Of a DNA stretch of 64,000 nucleotides, positions 13,901-23,429 are shown piece by piece. The stretch lies in NCBI GenBank assembly GCA_911728435.2, contig OU452198.1, positions 44,731,902-44,795,901 of the forward strand, read 5' to 3'. Position 1 is the stretch's first letter, and every line of letters begins with the position of its first letter. The notes below the pieces were generated by a model. It ran no database searches, was not told the DNA's origin, and saw only the letters and a list, made by a program, of their open reading frames with translations. A program made the translations under genes and the position numbers. The DNA is from Apoderus coryli. Taxonomy: Eukaryota > Arthropoda > Insecta > Coleoptera > Attelabidae.

Positions 13901-16900
13901 GGGAGATTCAACACTCCTCTACTACAGTTGTGGAAAACTCCCAGGGGTATTTGGGGCGGGAGATTCAACACTCCTCTACTACAGTTGTGGAAAACTCCCA
14001 GGGTTATTTGGGGCGGGAGATTCAACACTCATCTACTACGGTTGTGGAAAACTCCCAGGGGTATTTGGGGCGGGAGATTTAACACTCCTCTACTACAGTT
14101 GTGGAAAACTCCCAGGGGTATTTGGGGCGGGAGATTCAACACTCATCTACTACGGTTGTGGAAAACTCCCACGAATATTTGGGGCGGGAGATTCAACACT
14201 CATCTACTACAGTTGTGGAAAACTCGCAGGGGTATTTGGGGCGGGAGATTCAACACTCCTCTACTACAGTTGTGGAAAACTCCCAGGGGTATTTGGGGCG
14301 GGAGATTTAACACTCCTCTACTACAGTTGTGGAAAACTCCCAGGGTTATTTGGGGCGGGAGATTCAACACTCCTCTACTACAGTTGTGGAAAACTCCCAG
14401 GGGTATTTGGGGCGGGAGATTCAACACTCATCTACTACGGTTGTGGAAAACTCCCACGAATATTTGGGGCGGGAGATTCAACACTCATCTACTACAGTTG
14501 TGGAAAACTCGCAGGGGTATTTGGGGCGGGAGATTCAACACTCCTCTACTACAGTTGTGGAAAACTCCCAGGGGTATTTGGGGCGGGAGATTCAACACTC
14601 CTCTACTACAGTTGTGGAAAACTCCCAGGGTTATTTGGGGCGGGAGATTCAACACTCCTCTACTACAGTTGTGGAAAACTCCCAGGGGTATTTGGGGCGG
14701 GAGATTCAACACTCATCTACTACAGTTGTGGAAAACTCCCAAGGGTATTTGGGGCAGGAGATTCAACACTCCTCTACTATAGTTGTGGAAAACTCCCAGG
14801 GTTATTTGGGGCGGGAGATTCAACACTCCTCTACTACAGTTCTGGAAAACTCCCAGGGGTATTTGGGACGGGAGATTCAACACTCCTCTACTACAGTTGT
14901 GGAAAACTCCCAGGGTTATTTGGGGCGGGAGATTCAACACTCCTCTACTACAGTTCTGGAAAACTCCCAGGGGTATTTGGGACGGGAGATTCAACACTCC
15001 TCTACTACAGTTGTGGAAAACTCCCAGGGTTATTTGGGGCGGGAGATTCAACACTCCTCTACTACAGTTGTGGAAAACTCCCAGGGGTATTTGGGGCGGG
15101 AGATTCAACACTCCTCTACTACAGTTGTGCAAAACTCCCAGGGTTATTTGGGGCGGGAGATTCAACACTCATCTACTACGGTTGTGGAAAACTCCCAGGG
15201 GTATTTGGGGCGGGAGATTTAACACTCCTCTACTACAGTTGTGGAAAACTCCCAGGGGTATTTGGGGCGGGAGATTCAACACTCATCTACTACGGTTGTG
15301 GAAAACTCCCACGAATATTTGGGGCGGGAGATTCAACACTCATCTACTACAGTTGTGGAAAACTCGCAGGGGTATTTGGGGCGGGAGATTCAACACTCCT
15401 CTACTACAGTTGTGGAAAACTCCCAGGGGTATTTGGGGCGGGAGATTTAACACTCCTCTACTACAGTTGTGGAAAACTCCCAGGGGTATTTGGGGCGGGA
15501 GATTCAACACTCCTCTACTACAGTTGTGGAAAACTCCCAGGGGTATTTGGGGCGGGAGATTCAACACTCATCTACTACGGTTGTGGAAAACTCCCACGAA
15601 TATTTGGGGCGGGAGATTCAACACTCATCTACTACAGTTGTGGAAAACTCGCAGGGGTATTTGGGGCGGGAGATTCAACACTCCTCTACTACAGTTGTGG
15701 AAAACTCCCAGGGGTATTTGGGGCGGGAGATTTAACACTCCTCTACTACAGTTGTGGAAAACTCCCAGGGTTATTTGGGGCGGGAGATTCAACACTCCTC
15801 TACTACAGTTGTGGAAAACTCCCAGGGGTATTTGGGGCGGGAGATTCAACACTCATCTACTACAGTTGTGGAAAACTCCCAGGGGTATTTGGGGCAGGAG
15901 ATTCAACACTCCTCTACTATAGTTGTGGAAAACTCCCAGGGTTATTTGGGGCGGGAGATTCAACACTCCTCTACTACAGTTCTGGAAAACTCCCAGGGGT
16001 ATTTGGGGCGGGAGATTCAACACTCCTCTACTACAGTTGTGGAAAACTCCCAGGGTTATTTGGGGCGGGAGATTCAACACTCCTCTACTACAGTTCTGGA
16101 AAACTCCCAGGGGTATTTGGGACGGGAGATTCAACACTCCTCTACTACAGTTGTGGAAAACTCCCAGGGTTATTTGGGGCGGGAGATTCAACACTCCTCT
16201 ACTACAGTTGTGGAAAACTCCCAGGGGTATTTGGGGCGGGAGATTCAACACTCCTCTACTACAGTTGTGCAAAACTCCCAGGGTTATTTGGGGCGGGAGA
16301 TTCAACACTCATCTACTACGGTTGTGGAAAACTCCCAGGGGTATTTGGGGCGGGAGATTTAACACTCCTCTACTACAGTTGTGGAAAACTCCCAGGGGTA
16401 TTTGGGGCGGGAGATTCAACACTCATCTACTACGGTTGTGGAAAACTCCCACGAATATTTGGGGCGGGAGATTCAACACTCATCTACTACAGTTGTGGAA
16501 AACTCGCAGGGGTATTTGGGGCGGGAGATTCAACACTAATCTACTATAGTTGTGGAAAACTCCCAGGGGTATTTGGGGCGGGAGATTCAACACTCCTCTA
16601 CTACAGTTGTGGAAAACTCCCAGGGATATTTGGGGCGGGAGATTCAACACTCATCTACTACAGTTGTGGAAAACTCCCAGGGATATTTGGGGCGGGAGAT
16701 TCAACAGTCCTCTACTACAGTTGTGGAAAACTCCCAGGGATATTTGGGGCGGGAGATTCAACACTCATCTACTACAATTGTGGAAAACTCCCAGGGGTAT
16801 TTGGGGCGGGAGAATCAACACTCCTCTACTACAGTTGTGGAAAACTCCCAGGGATATTTGGGGCGGGAGATTCAACACTCATCTACTACAGTTGTGGAAA

Positions 16901-19288
16901 ACTTCCAGGGATATTTTGGGGGCGGGAGATTCAACACTCCTCTACTACAGTTGTGGAAAACTCCCAGGGATATTTAGGGCGGGAGAATCAACACACATCT
17001 TCTACAGTTGTGGAAAACTCCCAGGGATATTTGGGGCGGGAGATTCAACACTCCTCTACTACAGATGTGAAAAACTCCCAGGGGTATTTGGGGTGGGAGA
17101 TTCAACACTTCTCTACTACAGATGTGGAAAACTCCCAGGGATATTTGGGGCGGGAGATTCAACACTAATCTACTATAGTTGTGGAAAACTCCCAGGGGTA
17201 TTTGGGGCGGGAGATTCAACACTCCTCTACTACAGTTGTGGAAAACTCCCAGGGATATTTGGGGCGGGAGATTCAACACTCATCTACTACAGTTGTGGAA
17301 AACTCCCAGGGATATTTGGGGCGGGAGATTCAACAGTCCTCTACTACAGTTGTGGAAAACTCCCAGGGATATTTGGGGCGGGAGATTCAACACTCATCTA
17401 CTACAATTGTGGAAAACTCCCAGGGGTATTTGGGGCGGGAGAATCAACACTCCTCTACTACAGTTGTGGAAAACTCCCAGGGATATTTGGGGCGGGAGAT
17501 TCAACACTCATCTACTACAGTTGTGGAAAACTCCCAGGGATATTTTGGGGGCGGGAGATTCAACACTCCTCTACTACAGTTGTGGAAAACTCCCAGGGAT
17601 ATTTAGGGCGGGAGAATCAACACACATCTTCTACAGTTGTGGAAAACTCCCAGGGATATTTGGGGCGGGAGATTCAACACTCCTCTACTACAGATGTGAA
17701 AAACTCCCAGGGGTATTTGGGGTGGGAGATTCAACACTTCTCTACTACAGATGTGGAAAACTCCCAGGGATATTTGGGGCGGGAGATTCAACACTCCTCT
17801 ACTACAGTTGTGGAAAACTCCCAGGGATATTTGGGGCGGGAGATTCAACACTCCTCTACTACAGATGTGAAAAACTCCCAGGGGTATTTGGGGTGGGAGA
17901 TTCAACACTTCTCTACTACAGATGTGGAAAACTCCCAGGGATATTTGGGGCGGGAGATTCAACACTCCTCTACTACAGTTGTGGAAAACTCCCAGGGATA
18001 TTTGGGGCGGGAGATTCAACACTCCTCTACTACAGATGTGGAAAACTCCCAGGGATATTTGGGGCGGGAGATTCAATACTCCTCTACTACAGTTGTGGAA
18101 AACTCCCAGGGGTATTTGAGACGCATTTCGGTGCGATCACGCTGGACAAGTACCTGATGGCGCAGCGAGTGATTGGATGGGCGGACGTTGCTTCCTGTAT
18201 GTCAAGTCCATGGCAAAAGGCCAATAAACAAGAAAAAGAGAAAAAAACAAGAATATTTGTAAAACACTTACCAGTTTAATAATTTTTATCAACATCCAGT
18301 TATTTGTACTTGTAGTCATAAGTTTGAAAAAGACCGGAGCTAAACTTAAATAGTTACTAGGATTTTTCCTAGCCAATTCACACACAACATTTACCGCAGC
18401 TGATTGAACCCCTTAACAAGATAATTAATCAATTAAAAATAGATCAATTATTAGTATTCCCAAATACCTGGATCGGGATCTTCTAATTTTTCTTTAAGTC
18501 TTGGAAACGAAGATCTCAACGCTTGAGGATACTTCAGAAACACTTTATACATCATAAGAACAGCTTTCTTTCGTATATACGGCTTTGTCGAACTAAGCTA
18601 CAACAACACTTGAGACTTATTTTGCAATAAATATTTAATACACTTTTACCAATGATAATATATCAGGTCCTAAATCTCTAGCTAAATCAGCACTGACATA
18701 ACAACTAAGCGATGTTAAAGCTAATCCAGCTTCATATTGATTTTGGGAATTCAGCTCCTTTCGAATCATGTTTGTTGTTAACATTAGTAACTGCAAAAAA
18801 ATCAACAATATAACTTCCTAGAGAACTCGTTCATGTTTGTACTTACTTCCGAATCACAATGAAATGATTGACTAGCAGCAAGATACCCAATCCTTTTTAA
18901 TGTGAATTTGTTCGAACTCATAACTTCAATTATATTAAATCCAGCCCAGGATATATCATAGCCCAACATTTGCAACTAGAAGATACCAACGAAGCTACTT
19001 AGTAGGTACATTTCAAAGTAGATAACAAAAACACTTACATATGTTAACTTGGCAACAGCATTACTCTTAACATTTAGATTATCCTGTCTCAGTTCTTGTT
19101 TAATATCTTCCATACATTGCGATATATATTTGGCCTTAAATAAAATTAAATAGTTAAGTACAATTATTATAGCCTCTTGTTAATATACTCACTTCATTCT
19201 CCTTATTATTTCGTATACCACGAACTAAATCTGTTAAGTTTTTATCGAACATACGTTCGAAATTACCTTTAACTTTCTTTAGAGCCAT
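1973..19288 (-). CDS. AP3D1: AP-3 complex subunit delta (garnet orthologue), 3'-partial, 14 exons
   Basis: This is the large delta subunit of the AP-3 adaptor, which sorts membrane cargo from endosomes to lysosome-related organelles (eye pigment granules in flies). Coding exons, 5' to 3' on the minus strand: 19193-19288, 19039-19134, 18847-18975, 18650-18790, 18468-18597, 18272-18411, 12275-12348, 8447-8595, 8241-8386, 6972-7173, 6751-6922, 2401-2678, 2217-2349, 1973-2141. All have GT-AG borders with matching phases and total 2055 bp (685 codons). The start MALKKVKGNFERMFDKNL matches the conserved family N-terminus. Residues about 30-580 are the adaptin HEAT-like trunk, with family hallmarks such as FKLMTTSTNNWMLIKIIKL and SLLYECINTVIAVLIS. 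ELNPVAPKAQKKVP and LDLDAWINEP lead into an acidic Ser/Glu-rich hinge from about residue 640. The rest of the hinge and the ear must lie left of the window. An acceptor-like AG just upstream of the ATG hints at a 5'UTR intron. The identification is firm; the end at 1973 is inferred from the donor site. Confidence 0.95.
2767..5815 (+). repeat. 477-bp satellite with a 953-bp dimeric higher-order repeat
   Basis: Equivalent points (the ATGCCTGCTGATAGATCGTG-like segment) recur at 3348, 3825, 4302, 4778, 5255 and 5730, about every 477 bp. A shortened unit starts near 3126 and a partial one near 2767. The block 3825-4777 is almost identical to 4778-5730, so the latest amplification copied a dimer. 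Each unit contains a segment translating as TDCIDYRKAFD, which looks like reverse transcriptase motif A (xDYRKAFD); the rest of the unit is not recognised. The array fills most of intron 11 of the AP-3 delta gene (2679-6750). Confidence 0.9.
5816..6660. other. Intronic remnant beside the 477-bp satellite
   Basis: This is the rest of AP-3 delta intron 11. The only recognisable coding trace is at 6001-6048, where MDDLKLYASGE in the plus frame resembles the reverse transcriptase catalytic motif C of R2/NeSL-type LINEs. It overlaps the right arm of the hairpin at 5964-6017. The rest (5816-5960 and 6050-6660) has higher GC than its surroundings and may be decayed LINE sequence, but no frame stays open and I cannot name it. 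Confidence 0.4.
5964..6017. repeat. Hairpin (23-bp arms, 8-nt loop) inside LINE remnant
   Basis: CAGTTTTAGGTTATCCATGG at 5967-5986 pairs with CCATGGATGACCTAAAACTG at 5995-6014, with one mismatch. Three more pairs extend the stem on the outside. The right arm is the DNA that reads as the DDLKLY reverse transcriptase motif, so the left arm looks like a short inverted copy of it. Confidence 0.8.
7174..8240. other. AP-3 delta intron 9, unrecognised content
   Basis: The stretch between the exons ending at 7173 and starting at 8241. It is moderately GC-rich in 7290-7900 and has short open frames on both strands (for example 7620-7844 plus), but none resembles a known family and no splice signals tie them to a gene. 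A small hairpin lies at 8048-8086. It may be an old transposon. Confidence 0.4.
8048..8086. repeat. Small hairpin in AP-3 delta intron 9
   Basis: CTTTGAAGTTTATGTT (8048-8063) pairs with AACATAAACTTCGAAG (8071-8086) with one mismatch across a 7-nt loop. It is probably part of a decayed element; no function can be assigned. Confidence 0.6.
8387..8446 (-). other. 60-bp in-frame intron of AP-3 delta
   Basis: On the minus strand the donor GTAAGTTTTG and the acceptor TTTTCTAG remove exactly 60 bp. Splicing restores the conserved run EDSDQN-LKYLGLLAM of AP-3 delta. The intron contains no stop in the gene's frame, so unspliced RNA would simply insert 20 residues. The homology break makes the splice call secure. 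Confidence 0.85.
9040..10260. repeat. Cluster of intronic repeats with a 150-bp inverted pair and a third copy
   Basis: The segment 9111-9260 reappears as its reverse complement at 9312-9461, separated by about 51 bp. It appears a third time in the plus-like orientation at about 9815-10015, which also carries the stretch matching the reverse complement of 9252-9293. A different 140-155 bp unit (TTACTGAGAATTAGATCTGTTAGTCACAG and neighbours) is repeated at about 9040-9105, 10020-10160 and 10161-10260. Everything lies in AP-3 delta intron 7 (8596-12274). It looks like a nonautonomous element that inserted or duplicated several times; I see no coding domain. Confidence 0.75.
10164..10545. other. 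Unassigned intronic stretch
   Basis: A minus-strand frame at 10164-10439 is open, with a basic Gln/Arg-rich middle (EKQRRRNEDAQRQHRQQG). I recognise no family, and its flanks are the repeat cluster and a LINE tail. It is most likely a transposon fragment. Confidence 0.35.
10545..10905 (+). mobile_element. Jockey-type LINE, 3'-end fragment
   Basis: The frames around 10610-10770 spell the C-terminal tail of a jockey-type reverse transcriptase (…AFYAFEDYFRSDIAKFF-like, with frame breaks). It is followed by a T-rich 3'UTR that matches the 3' part of the minus-strand LINE at 53140-54170. The fragment is severely 5'-truncated, lies in AP-3 delta intron 7 and is dead. Confidence 0.7.
10905..11400 (-). 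mobile_element. Non-LTR reverse transcriptase fragment (minus strand)
   Basis: Reading the minus strand from 11370, the frame segments NRETMWRILKLKGCPQKF, ILGLLHDNMKAAV, then (after breaks) LNIKKTQILYQPAPNGL and FSYLDSFLADEG follow the order of the LINE reverse transcriptase palm-to-thumb region. Stops and frameshifts interrupt it. The fragment at 49590-50170 carries the matching neighbouring part of the same kind of element. It is a decayed insertion in AP-3 delta intron 7. Confidence 0.75.
11400..12274. other. AP-3 delta intron 7, proximal part, nothing recognised
   Basis: AT-rich intronic sequence with no coding similarity that I can identify. The short open frame 11835-12035 has low-complexity content and no splice context. 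Confidence 0.5.
12349..13261. other. AP-3 delta intron 6 before the minisatellite
   Basis: AT-rich intronic sequence. GGAACATCCTGTATTTTG at about 12706 and ACCACCCTGTAG at about 12907 resemble ends of the CAGGGTG/CACCCTGTA-type nonautonomous transposons found elsewhere in this window. I could not pair them into one element. Confidence 0.45.
13262..18119 (+). repeat. 57-bp minisatellite, about 85 copies, with higher-order repeats
   Basis: A 57-bp unit (…TTTGGGGCGGGAGATTCAAC… CTACTACAGTTGTGGAAAACTCCCAGGGG…) is tandemly repeated about 85 times in AP-3 delta intron 6 (12349-18271). Unit variants (GGGGTATTTG, GGGTTATTTG, CACGAATATTTG, GGGATATTTG) recur in a fixed order. This gives a 1140-bp (20-unit) higher-order repeat, with equivalent points at 13643, 14783 and 15923. 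The right part has a different higher-order unit of 629 bp, with equivalent points at 16550 and 17179 (eleven units plus 2 bp). Because 57 is divisible by three and the unit lacks stops in several frames, very long open frames occur on both strands. They are periodic artefacts, not genes. Confidence 0.97.
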
Positions 19289-19728
19289 TGTTGATACCCT
19301 GGAACAAGATAACAATACAAAACTTAAAAAATAATCACTGGTAAATGTAGTTTCTAACCTATAATTGTAAATATTACACACTAAAACATGATTGTAATTA
19401 ATGTAGATTAGATGCTGTTATTACTTTTCAATGAACTCAATAAATTAAAGAGAAACTAAAGTGTTTTATTTTTAATTGCTTAAGTACTTGAGTTATTTTT
19501 ATTTTCACAATGAATTAAAACAACCAACAACTAAATCAGCCACGTAACTGTCAACTGTCGATTTGACGCTAGTGATAAGTGAGTTAGTGATATGAACAGC
19601 TGATCTCATATAGGGATGCCATGTTTTTTCAACACCTAGATTTAACGATAATTTTATATATGATAAAAGTGAATATAAAAAATAATGGACATCCGACAGC
19701 GGAATTAAATAAAATAAGTCAAGAACAC
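19289..19728. other. Upstream flank of AP-3 delta
   Basis: Should contain the AP-3 delta 5'UTR and promoter, but I see no decisive core-promoter motif. About 19570-19728 is nearly the same sequence as 21828-21962 (shared GAACAGCTGATCTCATATAG and CATCCGACAGCGGAATTAA). The THAP element between them is therefore bracketed by direct repeats of about 150 bp. Confidence 0.5.
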
Positions 19729-20278
19729 AGAAATCTTATATTATATATATACTCTAGAATGATAATCCCGTAGTACAAAAATGTAACCAAAAGTGTAGAG
19801 CTGTCCATAATGCGCATGATCATCAGTATCTTATTTTTCAACAGGACCGGCTTTGATTAAATGTAATATTACTGTTATGTTATAGGTATAATATATTTAA
19901 AATTAAATTTTACCATTTGGTAACATTCAAATGAAAAAATGGAATAAAGGAATTTAAAAAATAAAAAATTACATTAAATATCTAAATACTTTATTGTTTA
20001 ACAGGTACAACCCAATAATAATAAATCTAAGCAGAAACGCGAAATAAGTAAAAATTCTAATACTGGAAAATACCTTAAGGACATGAGCATTCTAATTATT
20101 TATTTTATTATTATATAATATTTGTTTGTTTATACAACCACCTTAGGCGTCTTACCTCTCTACAGCCTTCAAAGAAGGGGTGCAAGAAACAGTGACTTCA
20201 CAAATATTTTCCGTGTCCATGTAAACCACTTCCATATCATCCGTACTACTCGCAATAGTATTTTGTGACAAAACATGA

Positions 20279-20732
20279 GGGTTATTCTTTCGTACTGAAC
20301 TAAGTGAACAAACTGAAAATTGTCATTTCATTCACGATTGTGCGTATTCTTTCGACATCGGTCACTTCTACCAAACTGATTAAAAATCCTACCCCCCTTG
20401 CTGCTTACTGCTCAACCTCTAGGTACCTGTTAGTTCGTTCAGTTAACAGTTAATCTAAGAGTATTGAATATTGAGAGATAATAATTGGAATATGATTTCG
20501 AATCAAACCAATAAATTGCAAAAGTTTAAAACATGGAGAATAATATCATGAAAGAAATAATTTTCCTGTTTTCAGAGCAGATTTGGTTGTTTTCACAAGT
20601 TTTCGAGGTTAAGTGAAAGACAATCACAAAAAAGATGATCTTTCGGTTTCGCCAAATATTCAGTTCAGTATAATCACATTCAGTTTAATCACATTCACTT
20701 GTTCGGATCAATCACTACGAAAGAATAACCCT
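20279..20732. mobile_element. MITE with 16-bp perfect terminal inverted repeats
   Basis: GGGTTATTCTTTCGTA at 20279-20294 is the exact reverse complement of TACGAAAGAATAACCC at 20716-20731. Copy B of the host element has an unoccupied site at the equivalent place (about 35078). Flanking ATGA and ATGG may be the target duplication with one later change. The insert is about 454 bp with no coding capacity; the short open frame at 20613-20801 runs across the insert end and is not a gene. Confidence 0.85.
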
Positions 20733-20927
20733 ATGGTTGGTAGAACTTGTATTCTCAGCAATTTCATGGAGGATTCTATAATTAAGTATATTCCAGTTTA
20801 ACAACAGAATTCAAACGAACTTTGTATACCTACACAACGTAGGAAATATATTCTTGACATACATATCATGCATTTTTGACAGACTGCTTTTAAGTAAACA
20901 GTGTCTTGATATCAAACGATTAAGAAT

Positions 20928-21274
20928 TTAACTTCCACTCTCATTTACATAATCTCTTCTTTTCAACAAAAGTTTGGGAACTGCATCGGGTACGCGGGTG
21001 ATCCTCTTGACGTCTTCTCTACAAATGATATCTTCTGCAGCGAAATGCTTACTGCATATGACATTCCCATCACATAAATTTTCTGTACTAGGATCCCAAT
21101 GCCCGCATCCAAACATCATGTCATTTTTTTGTCAAGCTAAAAATGAGTATCATGTCAATGGTATCATATTGACTCAAACTCAGACTGTTAGAAACCCGAA
21201 ACAATAACTTACTGAAAATATTTAATACCAGGAATGAGACCTTCATTTTTACACCACAACACTATACACCTCAT
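20928..21274 (-). pseudogene. THAP zinc-finger gene remnant, copy A
   Basis: THAP domains are C2CH zinc fingers that bind DNA. On the minus strand an exon from the ATG at 21274 reads [12 protein letters not shown] (first two zinc cysteines) and ends at a GTAAGT donor. After a short intron, 20928-21119 reads GNVICSKHF (third Cys and His) and ends the domain with [11 protein letters not shown]. The middle (THAP Trp region) is in another frame, so the domain is frameshifted. The A-run before MMFGC is one base shorter than in copy B. Whether the ancestor was a transposase or a captured host gene cannot be told. Confidence 0.65.
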
Positions 21275-21962
21275 TGTTTGTTAAATAAACGAACTAAAAC
21301 CAAAATAACAAATATTAAAAACAATTTTAATCACAAATAGGTATATCTATCAACAATTAAAATATACCACGAATAAAACCATAACTCAATTATAAAACCT
21401 ATCTAAATTGTTGTGAAGCCGACTCTGACAGATATTCCCACTACGAGAAACGTCATTTGCGAAAACAGACCCTGTTGCGAAATCTCCTAAATTTAATAAG
21501 ATTTGGAAAAAAATGTTTCGTTCATATTGCTGAAAACTAAACAGTATGCAATTTTACCGATAACATTTAATTATTTGATTTTGTCAAGCAGTTTCGTATA
21601 ACGCAACATATGGATTTATTTATAATCATATAACAGATATGTCGCATAAATTCTGTAAGGCGAACGACAAAATAGTTTTAAATATGGCAGCTTTGTACTG
21701 AAAATAAGATATTGAGGAGCATGCGTAGATCGTGAAAACTCTGCATACCCGTTACACTTTTTGGTATTCGGCTGGATTTAATTAGCATTCTAGAGTACAT
21801 ATATAATATAAGATTTCTATGGTTAGTGATGAGAACAGCTGATCTCATATAGGGATGCCCTAGATTTAACGATAATTTTATATATTTTAAAAGTGAATAT
21901 AAAAAATAATGGACATCCGACAGCGGAATTAAGTAAAATAAGTGAAGAACAGAAAGATCTTG

Positions 21963-22583
21963 GTCTACAAACGTCAACTAAGAAAACGGTGGGCTCTTTC
22001 TATAGGTAGGTATACCCATTTTCTTCTATTCACATGAATTGTTTATACGTTTTTGCAGTTCGTTGTACAAACAGATAAATTACAAAAGAGCCATTATAAA
22101 TTCACACGCGACAGTTAGTAGTAGCTTTTTAAAAGCCATCTATAGTAAAATATTGTTACCCTACCTTTATACTAGCGCATGACGTCCAATAATTTCCAAC
22201 ACTTGAATACGGTCAAATGGTCAGTTTTGAAAATGTTTACAACCATACAACAGTTATTGTGAATAGTTATAATAGGGAATATAGGTAGAATTTACGTAAA
22301 ACTCGTTAAGTTAGTAATCGGAAACAGTGGAAAAATAGAGATTATTTATGTAAGTAAGAAATAAACATATTATGATTTGCAAACAATTTTTTGAAATTAA
22401 TATAAATTACGGGTAATTTCAATTCCACTAAATTTATGTTTAGTACAAGTTTCGGTCATCATCAGTTTTATTTTGAGTTCTTATTTTGAATCAACTTATA
22501 GTTTTAAAGAGTCGTGTTTCTTACTTTAGTCGAAAAACAAGTTTTTTATTATACCAATTTCCCTTTTGCGCCTTCTTGTTCGA
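21963..22583. other. Intergenic, nothing recognised
   Basis: AT-rich sequence between the THAP element's right direct repeat and the next transposon. I found no open frame, repeat or hairpin worth naming. Confidence 0.5.
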
Positions 22584-23424
22584 TATATACAGGGTGCGTT
22601 AAATTTGATGAACGCGACGAAATGGAAAATTCGTTGTAATTGCTCCGTTATTGTGAAAGTTAGCGAGATGCGGTTTTCGCAACACGTTGCTACTTTTCTG
22701 TGAAACTCACGATGCCCTAATCATATTTTGGGTAACACATGTAGGTTTCGAGATACAGGGTCGAATTCAAAAAAAATCACTTTTCGGACCCCTCTATAAC
22801 TATATTGGAAATATAAGTATAAACGCCGTTTGATAGGTGTGCATAGGCGTACATTTTGATTTTTTATTTGGTCACTCGCACACAAAATCAATCTCTTCGT
22901 AAACCTAGCGCTGCTCGAAAGTGACACCGAAAGCAAATATTAATATTGCGTTTTTAATAATAACTATTTTTTCTTTATAAATTAAAGGCGACGTCACAAA
23001 ATTCTTTATATACATGTTGAATCTCAGATGGGGGACATTTTGCCAGATATGTTTCGTAATCTTATAATTCCATCTTCAGTTGTATTATACGTAAGACGTC
23101 AACAGATCGGTGAAATTAAACATTTATACAGAGCACAGTAAAACTGCAGATTCCTTGGGTGAAAATATTGAGATTTTGCCAAAATTACCTTAGTTCAAAA
23201 GTTGATAATAACGGAGATACAGGGCTGCCAAAGTGGTAATATCGTTTTCGAGTCCCTAGCTAACGTAACTTATACTAAAATTGCATTAATTTATACGAGG
23301 CGGTTCTAAAAGTTATCATTAAAAAACTTTAAGGGCCGATACGACAATACTTTGTAGGAACTTATACTCTTTTTCCTCCCCAATCCGAGAGATTGCCCAC
23401 ATATTCTAGGACACCCTGTATATA
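22584..23424. mobile_element. Nonautonomous DNA transposon with TATATACAGGGTG ends
   Basis: TATATACAGGGTG at 22584-22596 is the perfect reverse complement of CACCCTGTATATA at 23412-23424. The roughly 840-bp interior has no transposase. The TA at each edge could be the target duplication, which is typical of Tc1/mariner-like insertions. Confidence 0.8.
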
Positions 23425-23429
23425 GTTAA

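Larger units (their letters stand above)
19729..21818. mobile_element. THAP-domain element, copy A, with 33-bp terminal inverted repeats
   Basis: The ends are inverted repeats: 19729-19761 and the reverse complement of 21786-21818 match at 32 of 33 positions (AGAAATCTTATATTATATAT…CTCTAGAATG). The interior from about 19777 is the same sequence as copy B at 34575-36154, apart from a MITE inserted at 20279-20732. The minus strand carries a broken THAP-domain frame. P-element-like transposases begin with a THAP domain, so a P-like DNA transposon derivative is a reasonable reading. I see no transposase catalytic domain, so this copy would be nonautonomous. Confidence 0.7.

Noticed and set aside
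13262..18119. CRISPR-like regular repetition
   Set aside because: Units are contiguous with no unique spacers, and the surroundings are eukaryotic spliced genes.
13474..18279. Many long open frames (up to 535 aa) of repetitive protein
   Set aside because: All come from the 57-bp minisatellite, are open in several frames on both strands, and lie inside a spliced intron of AP-3 delta.
20613..20801. 62-aa open frame
   Set aside because: It crosses the right end of a MITE insertion and cannot be an old gene.
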